Source: Lysinibacillus sp. JNUCC-52 (lineage in GTDB: Bacteria > Bacillota > Bacilli > Bacillales_A > Planococcaceae). Taken from it: 64,000 bases of DNA. Where the stretch lies: positions 930,001 to 994,000 of the forward strand of contig NZ_CP065546.1 of NCBI RefSeq assembly GCF_015999545.1, in the 5' to 3' direction. A model generated the notes under the pieces. The model was not told the DNA's origin. It saw only the letters and a list, made by a program, of their open reading frames with translations, and did not search any database. Positions 25,626 to 34,158 of the stretch are shown here, one piece after another. How positions within the stretch are numbered: the stretch's first letter is position 1; each line of letters begins with the position of its first letter. The position numbers and the translations under genes are program-made.

Positions 25626-26453
25626 TTAGACCCGGATTTTATACTTTAGTAGCTGGTTCGCTATCCAAAAGGCACTGCCTAATACGATGATGCTTGTTAC
25701 TAGTTCCATTAACAAGATTTCAAGTGGGTAAAAATAACCTGTGACAATACGTGATACTATGATTGGTGCAAAAAGGACTCCAAACGAAAGCACTCCATAA
25801 ACAATTGCAGCGAAAATGCCCTTTAGCCCATAACTTCGTTCAAATAATATTGCGTTGAATAATATTACAACTAAGATTAACCCCATTCCATACATGATCA
25901 TAAATTCGATAACGCTGTTAGGATACAACCATCTCCATATCTCTACACTATAGAAATCAAAAAGTGGATAGGATGTTCTAAAATCTGATGGTACAATTCT
26001 GTTAAAAATAAACATTTCAATTGGTATTAAGATGATTTGTAATGCTATTAAGCCAAATACAAAAAGCATGATTGCAGACAATTTGGAGACATAGATTGTA
26101 ATTCTTTCGGTCGGCAACATGAATAATCTGTAGATGAAAGTGTTTTTACCGAACCACTCCCGATACCAAATAAAAAAAACATAAATCATCAACATGACGA
26201 TACAAAAGAAAATCGGCATAATAAACCATTCAGAATAAATGACACGTTGAAAAGAGAATGTCCCATAGTTTTCAACATATTGGCTAACAGATAGTTGATT
26301 TTCGTAAATTACTTTATTTACTTCATTCATCTTTTCTTTTGTGACAATAATCGTCCCGATGAGCTGACTGACAATTGTTAAACCAATTATGATTAGGTAC
26401 AGTTTGAAAAATCGGTTTATTTCAAAATTTACAAGCTTTAAATAGCTTTTCAT
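25626..26453 (-). CDS. ABC transporter permease (ABC-2 type)
   Basis: This 275-aa protein has about six membrane segments and a large external loop between segments 1 and 2 (NEVNKVIYENQLSVSQYVEN). It overlaps the ATPase gene by 4 bp and so is translationally coupled. In B. subtilis, similar operons under YtrA-type regulators respond to cell-wall-active compounds. The substrate here is unknown. Confidence 0.75.
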   Translation of the reverse strand: MKSYLKLVNFEINRFFKLYLIIIGLTIVSQLIGTIIVTKEKMNEVNKVIYENQLSVSQYVENYGTFSFQRVIYSEWFIMPIFFCIVMLMIYVFFIWYREWFGKNTFIYRLFMLPTERITIYVSKLSAIMLFVFGLIALQIILIPIEMFIFNRIVPSDFRTSYPLFDFYSVEIWRWLYPNSVIEFMIMYGMGLILVVILFNAILFERSYGLKGIFAAIVYGVLSFGVLFAPIIVSRIVTGYFYPLEILLMELVTSIIVLGSAFWIANQLLKYKIRV

Positions 26454-27139
26454 CTACAATATACCTCCCTCATAACATCTACGACTGATTTCCCTTCACT
26501 CTCTCGTATTTCCTCTACGCTAAATTGCTTTAAGACTTCTCCGTCATCAATCAACACTGCTTTATCAATTAAGTGTTCAACATCACTAATTTCATGAGTA
26601 GTAAGAATGACTCCACGCTCTTCGATTAAGTGACTTGTAAACACTTCTGCAATCTGCTCACGGGAGAACATATCAATACCAGAGAATGGTTCATCCATCA
26701 GTATGTAATCTACATCTAGTGCTAAGCCTAAAATCATATTAACTTTAGCCCTCCCCCCTTTCGATAAATTGCCAATTCGATTAGTAGGTTCAAGTTGAAA
26801 AAATCGCAATAGATCTTGTGCTCGTTGTGAATTCCAACTTTTATAAAAATCCGCCATAAACTCGAAAGCATCACAAATTTTCATTTTCGATAACATCGTC
26901 ATGGAATCTGGAATAAATGTAACTTTTTCATAGGTTTCTTTCTTAATTTTTTCACCATCAATCAAAATTTGACCGCTATCAATTGGCGTAAGTGCCATAA
27001 TAGCTTTCATAATTGTTGTCTTCCCTACTCCGTTAATGCCGATCAGGCAAGTTATTTCTCCTTTATTAGCAGTAAAGGAAAGCCCTTTTAAAACCTGCTT
27101 TTTGCTGTATTTTTTCTGAACATTTTTCACTTCAATCAT
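26450..27139 (-). CDS. ABC transporter ATP-binding protein
   Basis: This 229-aa ATPase has Walker A GINGVGKTT, a variant signature LSKGGRAKVNM, Walker B YILMDEPFSG and switch His in TTHEI. The variant signature (SKGG instead of SGGQ) is common in ABC-2 exporters of the YtrB/BcrA kind. It overlaps the regulator gene upstream and the permease gene downstream by 4 bp each. Confidence 0.85.
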   Translation of the reverse strand: MIEVKNVQKKYSKKQVLKGLSFTANKGEITCLIGINGVGKTTIMKAIMALTPIDSGQILIDGEKIKKETYEKVTFIPDSMTMLSKMKICDAFEFMADFYKSWNSQRAQDLLRFFQLEPTNRIGNLSKGGRAKVNMILGLALDVDYILMDEPFSGIDMFSREQIAEVFTSHLIEERGVILTTHEISDVEHLIDKAVLIDDGEVLKQFSVEEIRESEGKSVVDVMREVYCR

Positions 27140-27525
27140 TTCGATTCCTCCGCTTCTCCACTTTCAGCATCGTACTTTTTCTTCACAAGTTCCAACACTT
27201 CTGCTAACGGTACATTGATGGATTTAATAGAACCTAAAAATAAATCAACTGCTTCAATCATTAACTCTTCACGAACACTTTTAAGGACTACCTTATCATT
27301 TGTAATGCAACTCGGCATATTTCCTTCAGTAAATATCAATCTTTGTTCCTCCATTTCCTTATAAGCTCGTTGTGCAGTATTTGGATTTATCTTCAGTTGA
27401 TTGGCCAGTTCCCTTCTTGACGGAATTTCCTGACCTGGTTCAAAATATCCTTTGGCTATTTGCTCTTTAAAATGCCGAATAACCTGAACATAAACCGGAT
27501 CCCGATTATTAAACTTTACATTCAC
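27136..27525 (-). CDS. GntR-family regulator, YtrA type
   Basis: This protein of about 129 aa has the N-terminal winged helix (PVYVQVIRHFKEQIAKGYF, then RRELANQLKINPNTAQRAYKEME) and only a short C-terminal dimerisation tail, the hallmark of the YtrA subfamily. I take the GTG at 27525 as start, 9 bp behind AAGGAG. It heads its own operon. Upstream lie three palindromes of the form TGTATTA-N6-TAATACA, two of which overlap promoters, so it is very probably an autorepressor. Confidence 0.85.
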   Translation of the reverse strand: MNVKFNNRDPVYVQVIRHFKEQIAKGYFEPGQEIPSRRELANQLKINPNTAQRAYKEMEEQRLIFTEGNMPSCITNDKVVLKSVREELMIEAVDLFLGSIKSINVPLAEVLELVKKKYDAESGEAEESK

Positions 27526-27553
27526 TTCACTCAACTCCTTGAAAAAATATTTC

Positions 27554-27597
27554 GTGTATTAAGTACTTAATACACATTAGATAAAACAAATGGTCAA
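27554..27597 (-). promoter_or_regulatory. Proximal promoter with overlapping YtrA-type operator
   Basis: A perfect palindrome at 27554-27575 (GTGTATTA-N6-TAATACAC) covers the -10-like TGTATT (27569-27574). A -35 TTGACC lies at 27592-27597 with 17-bp spacing. A bound regulator would block this promoter. Confidence 0.65.
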
Positions 27598-27669
27598 GAA
27601 TTTAAATTATAAGAGACGTCCAATAAACCATGAAAGCAATGAAGTCGCTAGTCCGTTCTGTCCGTTCTA

Positions 27670-27731
27670 TGTATTAATAGGTTAATACACCGTTCGAAGT
27701 GTATTATATGCTTAATACATAACAACGTCAA
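27670..27731 (-). promoter_or_regulatory. Distal promoter with two YtrA-type operators
   Basis: A -35 TTGACG (27726-27731) and a perfect -10 TATAAT (27703-27708) are spaced by 17 bp. The operator at 27700-27719 (TGTATTA-N6-TAATACA) covers the -10 and part of the spacer; a second at 27670-27689 lies just downstream. Confidence 0.7.
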
Positions 27732-27872
27732 CCATATCATAGTAATAAAAATAATAATTAACAAACAACCCAACTTCGGGTATCTGTATCCCAAACTCTT
27801 AAACACTGTGATTGGAACAAGTTTTGGTTTACTTAAAGCGTTATACAAAAAACACTACTTTTAAAGTAGTCG

Positions 27873-28455
27873 CAGCTTGTCGACAAAAGGGATTAAGAAT
27901 AGAAATCTTAATCCCTTTTGTTGTTTTTATTGTGAAAAATGGGTTCTTACTTTCGTCTTGCCATACTCTTCGAGCATCTCCTCTCTATGAAGCTGTTGAC
28001 CATGTCCAAGTAGCAATTATAGTAGACTTCTAGCAATACATATAAAGTTGATTGGAGTGGAGGGCGATTCCTGTGGGAACGTACAGTACGTAAGACGTAA
28101 CAGACCCGCAACAGACCGTGTTAGCGAGGATTGCGGCTTACGGTGTGCCCGCGGAAAGCGACCACCCGCAACGGAAATCAACCATAACAATACTTCTTAT
28201 TTAGAATACGCTTAGTGCCAGGCACTCAAACAATTTTTAGTTGATTGGAGCGGAGGACGGCAACTCCTGCGGGAACTGCACAGCACGTAAGACGCGGGCA
28301 TTCCGCACGCTAGCGAGGGTTGCGGCTTACGATGTGCCCGCGGAAAGCGCCCGCCCGTAGCGGAAATCAACGGCAGTAATCATCCCCTATATTAGTTTTA
28401 AATTAAAAAAGGACTATAGACAAATTCGAAAAACTTCGAGTTTGTCTACAGTCTG
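27873..28455. mobile_element. MITE-like element, copy 1 (583 bp)
   Basis: The left end CAGCTTGTCGACAAA and the right end TTTGTCTACAGTCTG are inverted repeats (12 of 15 match). An inner hairpin follows the left end (AAGGGATTAAGA ... TCTTAATCCCTT), and two GC-rich modules lie at 28047-28182 and 28240-28371. The flanks are direct repeats of a palindrome (27852-27872 and 28456-28476, 18 of 21 identical; core ACTACTTTTAAAGTAGT). It has no coding capacity, so it would be moved in trans. It is inverted relative to the copy at 52002-52523. Confidence 0.7.
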
Positions 28456-28769
28456 GCACTACTTTTAAAGTTGTGGTCTTTAAAGTGTTTATTAAAGCTC
28501 CCAGCTTTACTTACATTGCCATATTTACGACTGCGTTAGCTTCCCTATCTAATGTTTTCTTAAAATATCATAACTGTAGACAAGCGCTACAATCTTACGG
28601 TTCATATTATGTATTCAATATTAACTTCCCACTAAAATTACATAAAAAGTGCAATAAACTCCCATATTCTATCGCTCGTTTTGTTTATATCAAAATAATA
28701 TAACAATAGCTTCTCAGCAAGTTCAAACAAAAGAAGTATTATAGATACATGTTTGTGTCCATTTTGTTA

Positions 28770-28793
28770 AAGATGTATTTTATATATTGCTTT
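28770..28793 (+). promoter_or_regulatory. Candidate NsrR operator upstream of hmp
   Basis: The left half AAGATGTATTT fits the known NsrR half-site; the right half (ATATTGCTTT) is weaker. It lies about 50 bp before the flavohemoglobin start. In other bacteria NsrR represses hmp until nitric oxide is present. Confidence 0.45.
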
Positions 28794-28839
28794 AAAGATA
28801 TTTTAGGAATATAGTAAATCACGAAAGGACGTGTTCAAC

Positions 28840-30048
28840 ATGTTAGATCAACACACAATTAACGTTATTAAATCAACAGTACCAGTATTAGAGGTGCACG
28901 GCGTAGCCATTACAAAAACATTCTATAGCAACTTATTTAAAGATAATCCTTCATTATTAAATATTTTTAATCACACAAACCAAACTCAAGGTCGCCAACA
29001 AGGCGCTTTAGCAAATACAGTTTATGCAGCTGCTCAGCATATCGATAACTTAGAACCAATCGTACCAGTAGTCGTGCAAATTGCACATAAACATGTAAGT
29101 CTTGGGGTTTTACCTGAGCATTACCCAATTGTAGGTCAATATTTACTTGCAGCAATTAAAGAAGTATTAGGTGATGCAGCAACTGACGAAATTATCGAAG
29201 CCTGGGGTAAAGCTTATGGCGTAATTGCAGATATCTTTATTTCAGTAGAAGAAGATTTATATAAAGCTGCAGAGCAAAATAATGGATGGCGTGCATTTAA
29301 ACAGTTCAAAATTGCTCGCACTGTAAAAGAAAGTGATGACGTTACATCATTCTACTTACAGCCAACAGACGGTTCAAAAGTACCCGCTTATAAACCAGGA
29401 CAATATGTTTCAATTCGCGTAACTGCCCCAGGTGAAGAGTATTTATTAAATCGTCAATATACTTTATCTCAACCAAGTAATGAACAAGAATTCCGTATTT
29501 CTGTGAAACGTGAAAGCCAGCACAATCCTAAAGGTAAAGTATCTAACTTTTTACATGATGCTGCACTAGGCACAACGATTGACGTTAGTGCGCCAGCAGG
29601 TGTTTTCACATATGAAGCAACAAATGCACCAGTACTATTCATTAGTGGTGGCATTGGCGTAACACCTTTAAATGCTATGTTACAAACGATTCAAAATAAA
29701 GAGAACGTTACATTCATTCAATGTGCACGTAATGAACATGTCCTTGCTTTCCATGAAGACATTCAAAATAAAATGAACGCATTAAACGGCCCGACAGGTT
29801 TAAGCAAGTTATTCAGTGTATTCAAAAAAGACAGTAATGCACATCATAAAGTGTTATACTCTGAAAAAAATGAGTACATTAACGCGAACGTACTTCGCCC
29901 TCTTTTAACAAAAGATACGCAAGTGTACATTTGTGGACCAACACCATTTATGGAAACAACGATTAACGCTTTACATGAATGCAATATTGATGATAGTCAA
30001 ATTCATTATGAATTTTTCGGTCCTGCTCTACAATTAAATACAAAATAA
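28840..30048 (+). CDS. hmp: Flavohemoglobin (nitric oxide dioxygenase)
   Basis: This 402-aa protein has an N-terminal globin domain (residues 1 to about 140; proximal His in [10 protein letters not shown]). An FAD-binding reductase domain (RQYTLS) and an NAD-binding domain ([21 protein letters not shown]) follow. It converts NO and O2 to nitrate with NAD(P)H. The ATG at 28840 has GAAAGGA 10 bp upstream and is preferred to the GTG at 28831. A candidate NsrR site precedes it and a terminator follows it. Confidence 0.95.
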   Translation: MLDQHTINVIKSTVPVLEVHGVAITKTFYSNLFKDNPSLLNIFNHTNQTQGRQQGALANTVYAAAQHIDNLEPIVPVVVQIAHKHVSLGVLPEHYPIVGQYLLAAIKEVLGDAATDEIIEAWGKAYGVIADIFISVEEDLYKAAEQNNGWRAFKQFKIARTVKESDDVTSFYLQPTDGSKVPAYKPGQYVSIRVTAPGEEYLLNRQYTLSQPSNEQEFRISVKRESQHNPKGKVSNFLHDAALGTTIDVSAPAGVFTYEATNAPVLFISGGIGVTPLNAMLQTIQNKENVTFIQCARNEHVLAFHEDIQNKMNALNGPTGLSKLFSVFKKDSNAHHKVLYSEKNEYINANVLRPLLTKDTQVYICGPTPFMETTINALHECNIDDSQIHYEFFGPALQLNTK

Positions 30049-30054
30049 AAAAAG

Positions 30055-30087
30055 AACTAGCCCTGCAATGCGCAAGGCTAGTTTTTT
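30055..30087 (+). terminator. Terminator after hmp
   Basis: AACTAGCC pairs with GGCTAGTT across a GC-rich loop, followed by a T-run. Confidence 0.85.
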
Positions 30088-30241
30088 GATACTTAAGTCT
30101 TACTCTCTGTATAAATTACTTCAATATTATTTTAATTGTATCCTTAATGTTATTTTGTTGACATAGAACTGTAATATAAGCATGTTAATATCATTAATGT
30201 ACCAAGTAATACGTTTTAATGTTTTTAGGAGGATACATATA

Positions 30242-30868
30242 ATGCAAAAGAAAAAACGAAATAAGTGGGGGATGAAATTAGCAGTATTAGCTTTAGGCTC
30301 TTCTGTACTTTTTTCAACAATCGACACAGCATCAGCTGCAACATATACAGTTAAATCTGGGGATTCCCTATGGAAGATTGCCACTCAAAATGGCATCTCT
30401 TATCAAACTTTGATGAGTTGGAATAACCTAACTTCTTCAAATATTCGAGTTGGTCAAAAATTAACGCTAAATAGCACGGCTAATAAGGCGCCTAGCACGC
30501 CTTCTAAAACACCAGCAAACCTTATCCAAATTGCTAAACAGCAATTAGGTGTAAAATATACATTTGGAGGCAGTAAACCGAGCACAGGTTTTGACTGCTC
30601 AGGTTATATCACATATGTATATAATAATGCTGGTATTTCAACGAGCCGTAAATCAGCAGCTGGTTTTTATGTTGCAGCGAAGAAAGTAAGTTCACCGCAA
30701 GTAGGTGATTTAGTATTTTTTGCTAACACTTATAAAGCTGGAATATCTCATGCGGGTATTTATATCGGAAATAACCAAATGATTAATGCAAGTGACGGTG
30801 GCGTTAGCATCGCTAACATTAACAGCACCTACTGGAAGAAATATTTTGTAGGTTACGGCCGTTTATAA
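30242..30868 (+). CDS. LysM-NlpC/P60 cell-wall endopeptidase
   Basis: This 208-aa secreted protein has a signal peptide (ending near STIDTASA), one LysM domain (YTVKSGDSLWKIATQNGI...VGQKL) and a Ser/Thr/Pro linker. The NlpC/P60 domain has catalytic Cys in FDCSGY and His in ISHAGIY. This is the architecture of Bacillus LytE/LytF-type D,L-endopeptidases, which cut gamma-D-Glu-meso-DAP or equivalent bonds in peptidoglycan stems. The ATG at 30242 follows AGGAGG; upstream codons in the same frame are not used. It has one LysM where LytE has three. Confidence 0.9.
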   Translation: MQKKKRNKWGMKLAVLALGSSVLFSTIDTASAATYTVKSGDSLWKIATQNGISYQTLMSWNNLTSSNIRVGQKLTLNSTANKAPSTPSKTPANLIQIAKQQLGVKYTFGGSKPSTGFDCSGYITYVYNNAGISTSRKSAAGFYVAAKKVSSPQVGDLVFFANTYKAGISHAGIYIGNNQMINASDGGVSIANINSTYWKKYFVGYGRL

Positions 30869-30874
30869 TTTATA

Positions 30875-30911
30875 AGGAAGCAGTTAGGCATGTCCTAACT
30901 GCTTTTTTTTA
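30875..30911 (+). terminator. Terminator after the LysM-NlpC/P60 gene
   Basis: AAGCAGTTAGG pairs with CCTAACTGCTT around a short loop, followed by a long T-run. Confidence 0.85.
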
Positions 30912-30939
30912 TAGATTTACGTAAAAAATCCAAAATAAA

Positions 30940-30972
30940 AACGCCCTTTACAATAGTAATGGGCGCTTTTTA
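30940..30972. terminator. Second hairpin between convergent genes
   Basis: AAAACGCCC pairs with GGGCGCTTTT. It may serve the opposite-strand MFS gene or act as a backup terminator. Confidence 0.5.
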
Positions 30973-30978
30973 TTGGTT

Positions 30979-31053
30979 TATCGGCGATATGCCTAGGGCT
31001 ATCGGCGATTTTCTAGTCTCTATCGGCGATTTACCCGAGGCTATCGGCGATTC
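30979..31053. repeat. 21-bp-phased intergenic repeat, four units
   Basis: Identical TATCGGCGAT cores start at 30979, 31000, 31021 and 31042, exactly 21 bp apart, with about 11 variable bases between. It sits between two convergent genes behind their terminators. It is the same repeat type as at 7134-7229. Confidence 0.85.
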
Positions 31054-31079
31054 CAAGGATTATCCATGATTTTTTCCTA

Positions 31080-32279
31080 CTAAATATGTGCTACCTTTTT
31101 CGATTTTATTTTTGCTAAGCGTAGTAAATATATGATAAAGACAACGGCTAGTACGCCTGCACCTGTTAAATAGACAGATCCATACCCTACTTGCACTGCA
31201 ACCATTCCTAATATATATGAGCCAAGGGCAATACCAAGGTCAAACATTGTAAAGTATGTTGCCGTTGCGTAGCCACTACGTGTATGTGCTGTTGATTGGA
31301 CAGCTAATGCTTGTAAGCTTGTTGTTACAGCGCCGTAGCCAAATCCAACAAAAACTGCCGAAAATAAGAATAACGCGGGTCCTGAAACATTTGCAAGGAG
31401 AATTAATCCAATGGCAAACGAAATAATGCCAGGAATAATTACAAATTGCGGCCCTTTTGTATCATAAAGCTTACCAGTATAAGGTCGTGTAATCAGCATA
31501 GCTGCCGCAAACACGGCATAGAAGAAACTTGCAACTGCCATGAGATCCTTTTGCTGCGCGTACACTGACAAAAATGATAATACACTAGCGTAGGCAAATG
31601 CTACTAAGCTGGCAATAGCCGCTACTGGTAACGCTTTTCGTTCAAATAAATCATTGAATTTAAAAGTTAGTTTTCCTTGATGTTCAGGTTTCGGTAAATC
31701 TTCTGTATTAATCGTTACAGCTAAAATACCACCTGCTAAAACACAAATACTCATTACGATAAATAATACATTGAAACTACTATATTGTATAAGGAGTAGT
31801 CCGATAAATGGACCGATAACAACAGCTAAGTTCGTGGACATTGTAAAATAGCCTAGCCCTGCTCCTTTGCGACTTACAGGTACTATATCTGCCGCTAAAG
31901 AACCTGCAGCTGTCGTAATAATACTAAAGAAAATCCCTTGTACAAATCGTAAAGCTAGTAATAGCCCAAATGGATGAATAAATAAATATAATATCGTACA
32001 TAAAAAATAACCTATAATCGCAATGACTAAAAGCTTTTTCTTGCCGAATACATCTAGTAATTTACCTGAAAACGGACGTACTATAATTGCTGATAATAAG
32101 AAACCTGATAATAGTAACCCAGCTTCTTTATCTGTTTGGTGTAGCTCCCCGATCGCATACAATGGCAAAGTTGTTACCAAACCATAAAAAACAAAAAATA
32201 CCGATATATTTGTTACAAATAAACTAATGAACCGCTTCGTCCATATTTGTGTGTTGCCTTCTTGCTGCACTTCAATCAA
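31080..32279 (-). CDS. MFS transporter (drug/metabolite exporter-like)
   Basis: This 399-aa membrane protein has about 12 segments and the MFS loop 2-3 motif (GKLLDVFGKKKLL, with a second copy GKLYDTKGP between the halves). It overlaps the MarR gene by 4 bp; a GTG at 32270 behind AAAGG is the other possible start. The coupling to a MarR-type regulator suggests an inducible exporter of a toxic small molecule. The substrate is unknown. Confidence 0.85.
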   Translation of the reverse strand: MIEVQQEGNTQIWTKRFISLFVTNISVFFVFYGLVTTLPLYAIGELHQTDKEAGLLLSGFLLSAIIVRPFSGKLLDVFGKKKLLVIAIIGYFLCTILYLFIHPFGLLLALRFVQGIFFSIITTAAGSLAADIVPVSRKGAGLGYFTMSTNLAVVIGPFIGLLLIQYSSFNVLFIVMSICVLAGGILAVTINTEDLPKPEHQGKLTFKFNDLFERKALPVAAIASLVAFAYASVLSFLSVYAQQKDLMAVASFFYAVFAAAMLITRPYTGKLYDTKGPQFVIIPGIISFAIGLILLANVSGPALFLFSAVFVGFGYGAVTTSLQALAVQSTAHTRSGYATATYFTMFDLGIALGSYILGMVAVQVGYGSVYLTGAGVLAVVFIIYLLRLAKIKSKKVAHI

Positions 32280-32674
32280 CCTTTCATTTTTTGCAATAGA
32301 TTTATAAATTGTGTCTGCTCTTCTACTGTGAGTGACCCTACCATTTCTTCCTCAAACGTTAATATCGTTTCCGTAATGGTCGGTAGACGCTCCTCAGCCA
32401 TTACTGATAAAGTTACAATTTTTTCGCGCTTATCTTCTCCATCGATTCGTTCCACCCAGCCTAACGTTTCAAGCCTGGATATAGCTCTCGTTACACTTGG
32501 CGCTTCGACATTTAAATATTTCCAAATTTGAGTCAAAGTCATTGGACCATGTGTATGTAAGCAATATAAAATGGTCCATTGTGAGCTATACAACTGATGC
32601 TGTTTCAATACTTCATTCAAACAATTTGTTAAATAGCGACTTTTTTGAAATAAAGCATGGAAAACGGGATTCAT
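32276..32674 (-). CDS. MarR-family regulator
   Basis: This 132-aa protein has a winged helix of the MarR type (LTQIWKYLNVEAPSVTRAISRLETLGWVER, then the wing EDKREKIVTLS). It is co-transcribed with the MFS exporter downstream and probably represses it until a ligand binds. A matching palindrome (32691-32712) lies just upstream of the start. The site GGAGAGTG precedes the ATG. Confidence 0.9.
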   Translation of the reverse strand: MNPVFHALFQKSRYLTNCLNEVLKQHQLYSSQWTILYCLHTHGPMTLTQIWKYLNVEAPSVTRAISRLETLGWVERIDGEDKREKIVTLSVMAEERLPTITETILTFEEEMVGSLTVEEQTQFINLLQKMKG

Positions 32675-32690
32675 ATAATCACTCTCCTTA

Positions 32691-32712
32691 TTTATTTACC
32701 TAGCTAAATAAA
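32691..32712 (-). promoter_or_regulatory. Candidate MarR operator
   Basis: TTTATTTA-N6-TAAATAAA is a perfect 8-bp inverted repeat about 17 bp upstream of the marR-type start codon, a usual site for autorepression. Confidence 0.6.
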
Positions 32713-32763
32713 TACTATACGCCTCATTTTTTCTGTTGTAAAGTAAGTTGTTTTCGCTTTTAT

Positions 32764-32820
32764 TAGCGATTGGTTGATTATTTTTGGCGTTTTCAACTGG
32801 TTTCGTGCGTTTCGTGGCGA
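32764..32820. repeat. 21-bp-phased repeat, variant
   Basis: T(A/G)GCG(A/T)TT-like cores start at 32764, 32785 and 32806, 21 bp apart; a further TGGCGATTT at 32815 is out of phase. The match is weaker than at 30979. Confidence 0.45.
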
Positions 32821-32923
32821 TTTCCAAAGGTTAATGGTGCTTCAATGCTTTTCTCAGTGTTAGCAGGTAATTTACAATAAATGTCGAATACAGCTACTAG
32901 ATTTAAAAAAGGGAGATGGGAAC

Positions 32924-33478
32924 ATGGGGAAAAACATACTAATTATCGCGGGCGACGCAGTAGAGGCATTGGAGATTTACTATCCATATTACCGCTGTTT
33001 AGAGGCTGGCTATGAAGTATCCATTGCCGCACCGTCAGTAAAAAAATTACAAACGGTTTGTCATGATTTTGTTGAGGGTGTCGACACCTATATTGAGCGT
33101 CCAGCGTATGGCTTAGAAGCGACGGTAGCCTTTGCAGATATTGATCCGACAAAGTATGATGGCTTAATTATCCCTGGTGGTCGCGCGCCTGAATACATTC
33201 GATTAAACGAGCATGTGCCAGCGCTTGTTAGCCATTTCTTTGAAGCAAATAAACCTATTGCTGCTGTATGCCATGCGGCACAAATTTTTGCAACCATTCC
33301 AGATGTACTTAAAGGACGTGAACTCACAGCTTATATTGCCTGCAAACCAGAAGTGCAAGTTGCGGGTGGTAAGTATATCGAAGCAAATCTGCACACAGAT
33401 GGCAACCTTGTTAGTGGTCATGCTTGGCCTGATTTACCTGGATTAATGCGTGAATTTATTCAAAAATTAGAAGCTTAA
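32924..33478 (+). CDS. DJ-1/PfpI-family protein
   Basis: This 184-aa protein of the PfpI/YhbO type has the nucleophile elbow Cys in AVCHAAQIF (near residue 113), with Glu/His partners in the first third. Members act as glyoxalase- or deglycase-like stress enzymes or as proteases; the exact role here is unknown. A GGGAGATGGGA site precedes the ATG, and a clear terminator follows. It is divergent from the marR-MFS pair. Confidence 0.8.
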   Translation: MGKNILIIAGDAVEALEIYYPYYRCLEAGYEVSIAAPSVKKLQTVCHDFVEGVDTYIERPAYGLEATVAFADIDPTKYDGLIIPGGRAPEYIRLNEHVPALVSHFFEANKPIAAVCHAAQIFATIPDVLKGRELTAYIACKPEVQVAGGKYIEANLHTDGNLVSGHAWPDLPGLMREFIQKLEA

Positions 33479-33485
33479 AGAGGAA

Positions 33486-33508
33486 GAGGATGCCAATTTG
33501 GCATCCTC
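33486..33508. terminator. Bidirectional terminator
   Basis: GAGGATGCCAA pairs with TTGGCATCCTC between convergent genes. Confidence 0.8.
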
Positions 33509-33831
33509 TATTTAGCTGTTTCTTGAAGCTCAATATCCAACACTTTTTGTGTTTCAGTTATATACTTAATCCTTACATAGACACCGAATTCTTTGTCTCC
33601 CTCTTTTAACCAAAGCTTAAATTTCTCAATGGTTGCATCGGCATTTGATTCACTACCTTCATGCAAGTAGTCAATAATTTTCGAATTGGGGTATGATGAT
33701 TGTGTCTTTTCGATAGCAAGCTTTCCCCACTTCGCATAGGCAGGCGTTACCTCAGCATGTGTTTCCAAAATGTGTAGCGGCACAGCTTGAGACATTAACA
33801 AAATTCCAAATGCTACAAGTAATTTTCGCAT
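33508..33831 (-). CDS. Secreted DUF3889-type protein
   Basis: This 107-aa protein has a signal peptide (MRKLLVAFGILLMSQAVP) and a single domain: AKWGKLAIEKTQSSYPNSKIIDYLHEG, then KFKLWLKEGDKEFGVYVRI. I recognise this as the DUF3889 pattern found in secreted Bacillus proteins. The function is not known. A good site (AAAGGAG) precedes the ATG. Confidence 0.7.
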   Translation of the reverse strand: MRKLLVAFGILLMSQAVPLHILETHAEVTPAYAKWGKLAIEKTQSSYPNSKIIDYLHEGSESNADATIEKFKLWLKEGDKEFGVYVRIKYITETQKVLDIELQETAK

Positions 33832-33967
33832 ATTTTGAGCTCCTTTCTTTTTATAGTTTGTACAACATAGAAAAAATCATTATGTTTCGCAGCATAATTG
33901 AAGAAAATGGCATTACTTTTATTATGTATTTATCGGTATAGCTTGGCTGTAACTACAAAAAATAAAT

Positions 33968-33992
33968 GCTCCAGATGTTATCTTTGGAGCAT
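33968..33992 (-). terminator. Terminator after the small basic protein gene
   Basis: ATGCTCCA pairs with TGGAGCAT across a 9-nt loop. Confidence 0.7.
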
Positions 33993-34000
33993 CTCATATT

Positions 34001-34142
34001 TCAATGTCTTTTTGTTGTTGGTTGTTGCGGGTTATTATGAATTACTTTATTAAATTCTGCCGAATATTCTTCCCGATCATTTCTTTTATGCGTATCTTCC
34101 TTCTTTTTCTTTTTAAAGCTTGTTTTACTTTTCTTTGCCATT
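34001..34142 (-). CDS. Small basic protein (46 aa), unknown
   Basis: The frame reads MAKKSKTSFKKKKKEDTHKR and ends with a short NNPQQPTT stretch. It has a strong ribosome site (TTGGAGGGAG) and a terminator behind it, so it is very likely a real gene. It contains EEYSAEFNK, which resembles EEFSAEFDA in the next gene upstream. Hydrophilic Lys/Asn-rich proteins of this size are often made in spores, but no known spore family was recognised. Confidence 0.6.
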
Positions 34143-34158
34143 GCTAACTCCCTCCAAT

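Larger units (their letters stand above)
27732..28839. other. Gene-free region with a MITE-like element and the hmp control region
   Basis: I see no gene here. The stretch holds the MITE-like element (27873-28455) with its flanking palindrome duplications and about 310 bp of AT-rich DNA. The candidate NsrR site of the flavohemoglobin gene is at its right end. Open frames at 28473-28703 and in the MITE lack ribosome sites. Confidence 0.7.

Noticed and set aside
28473..28703. Open frame of 76 codons upstream of hmp
   Set aside because: It starts without a ribosome site, has no family features and sits in AT-rich control DNA.
30979..31053. CRISPR-like short repeats
   Set aside because: The units are only 21 bp with about 10-bp cores and 11-bp fillers, and no cas genes are near. 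Real CRISPR arrays have spacers of about 30 bp.
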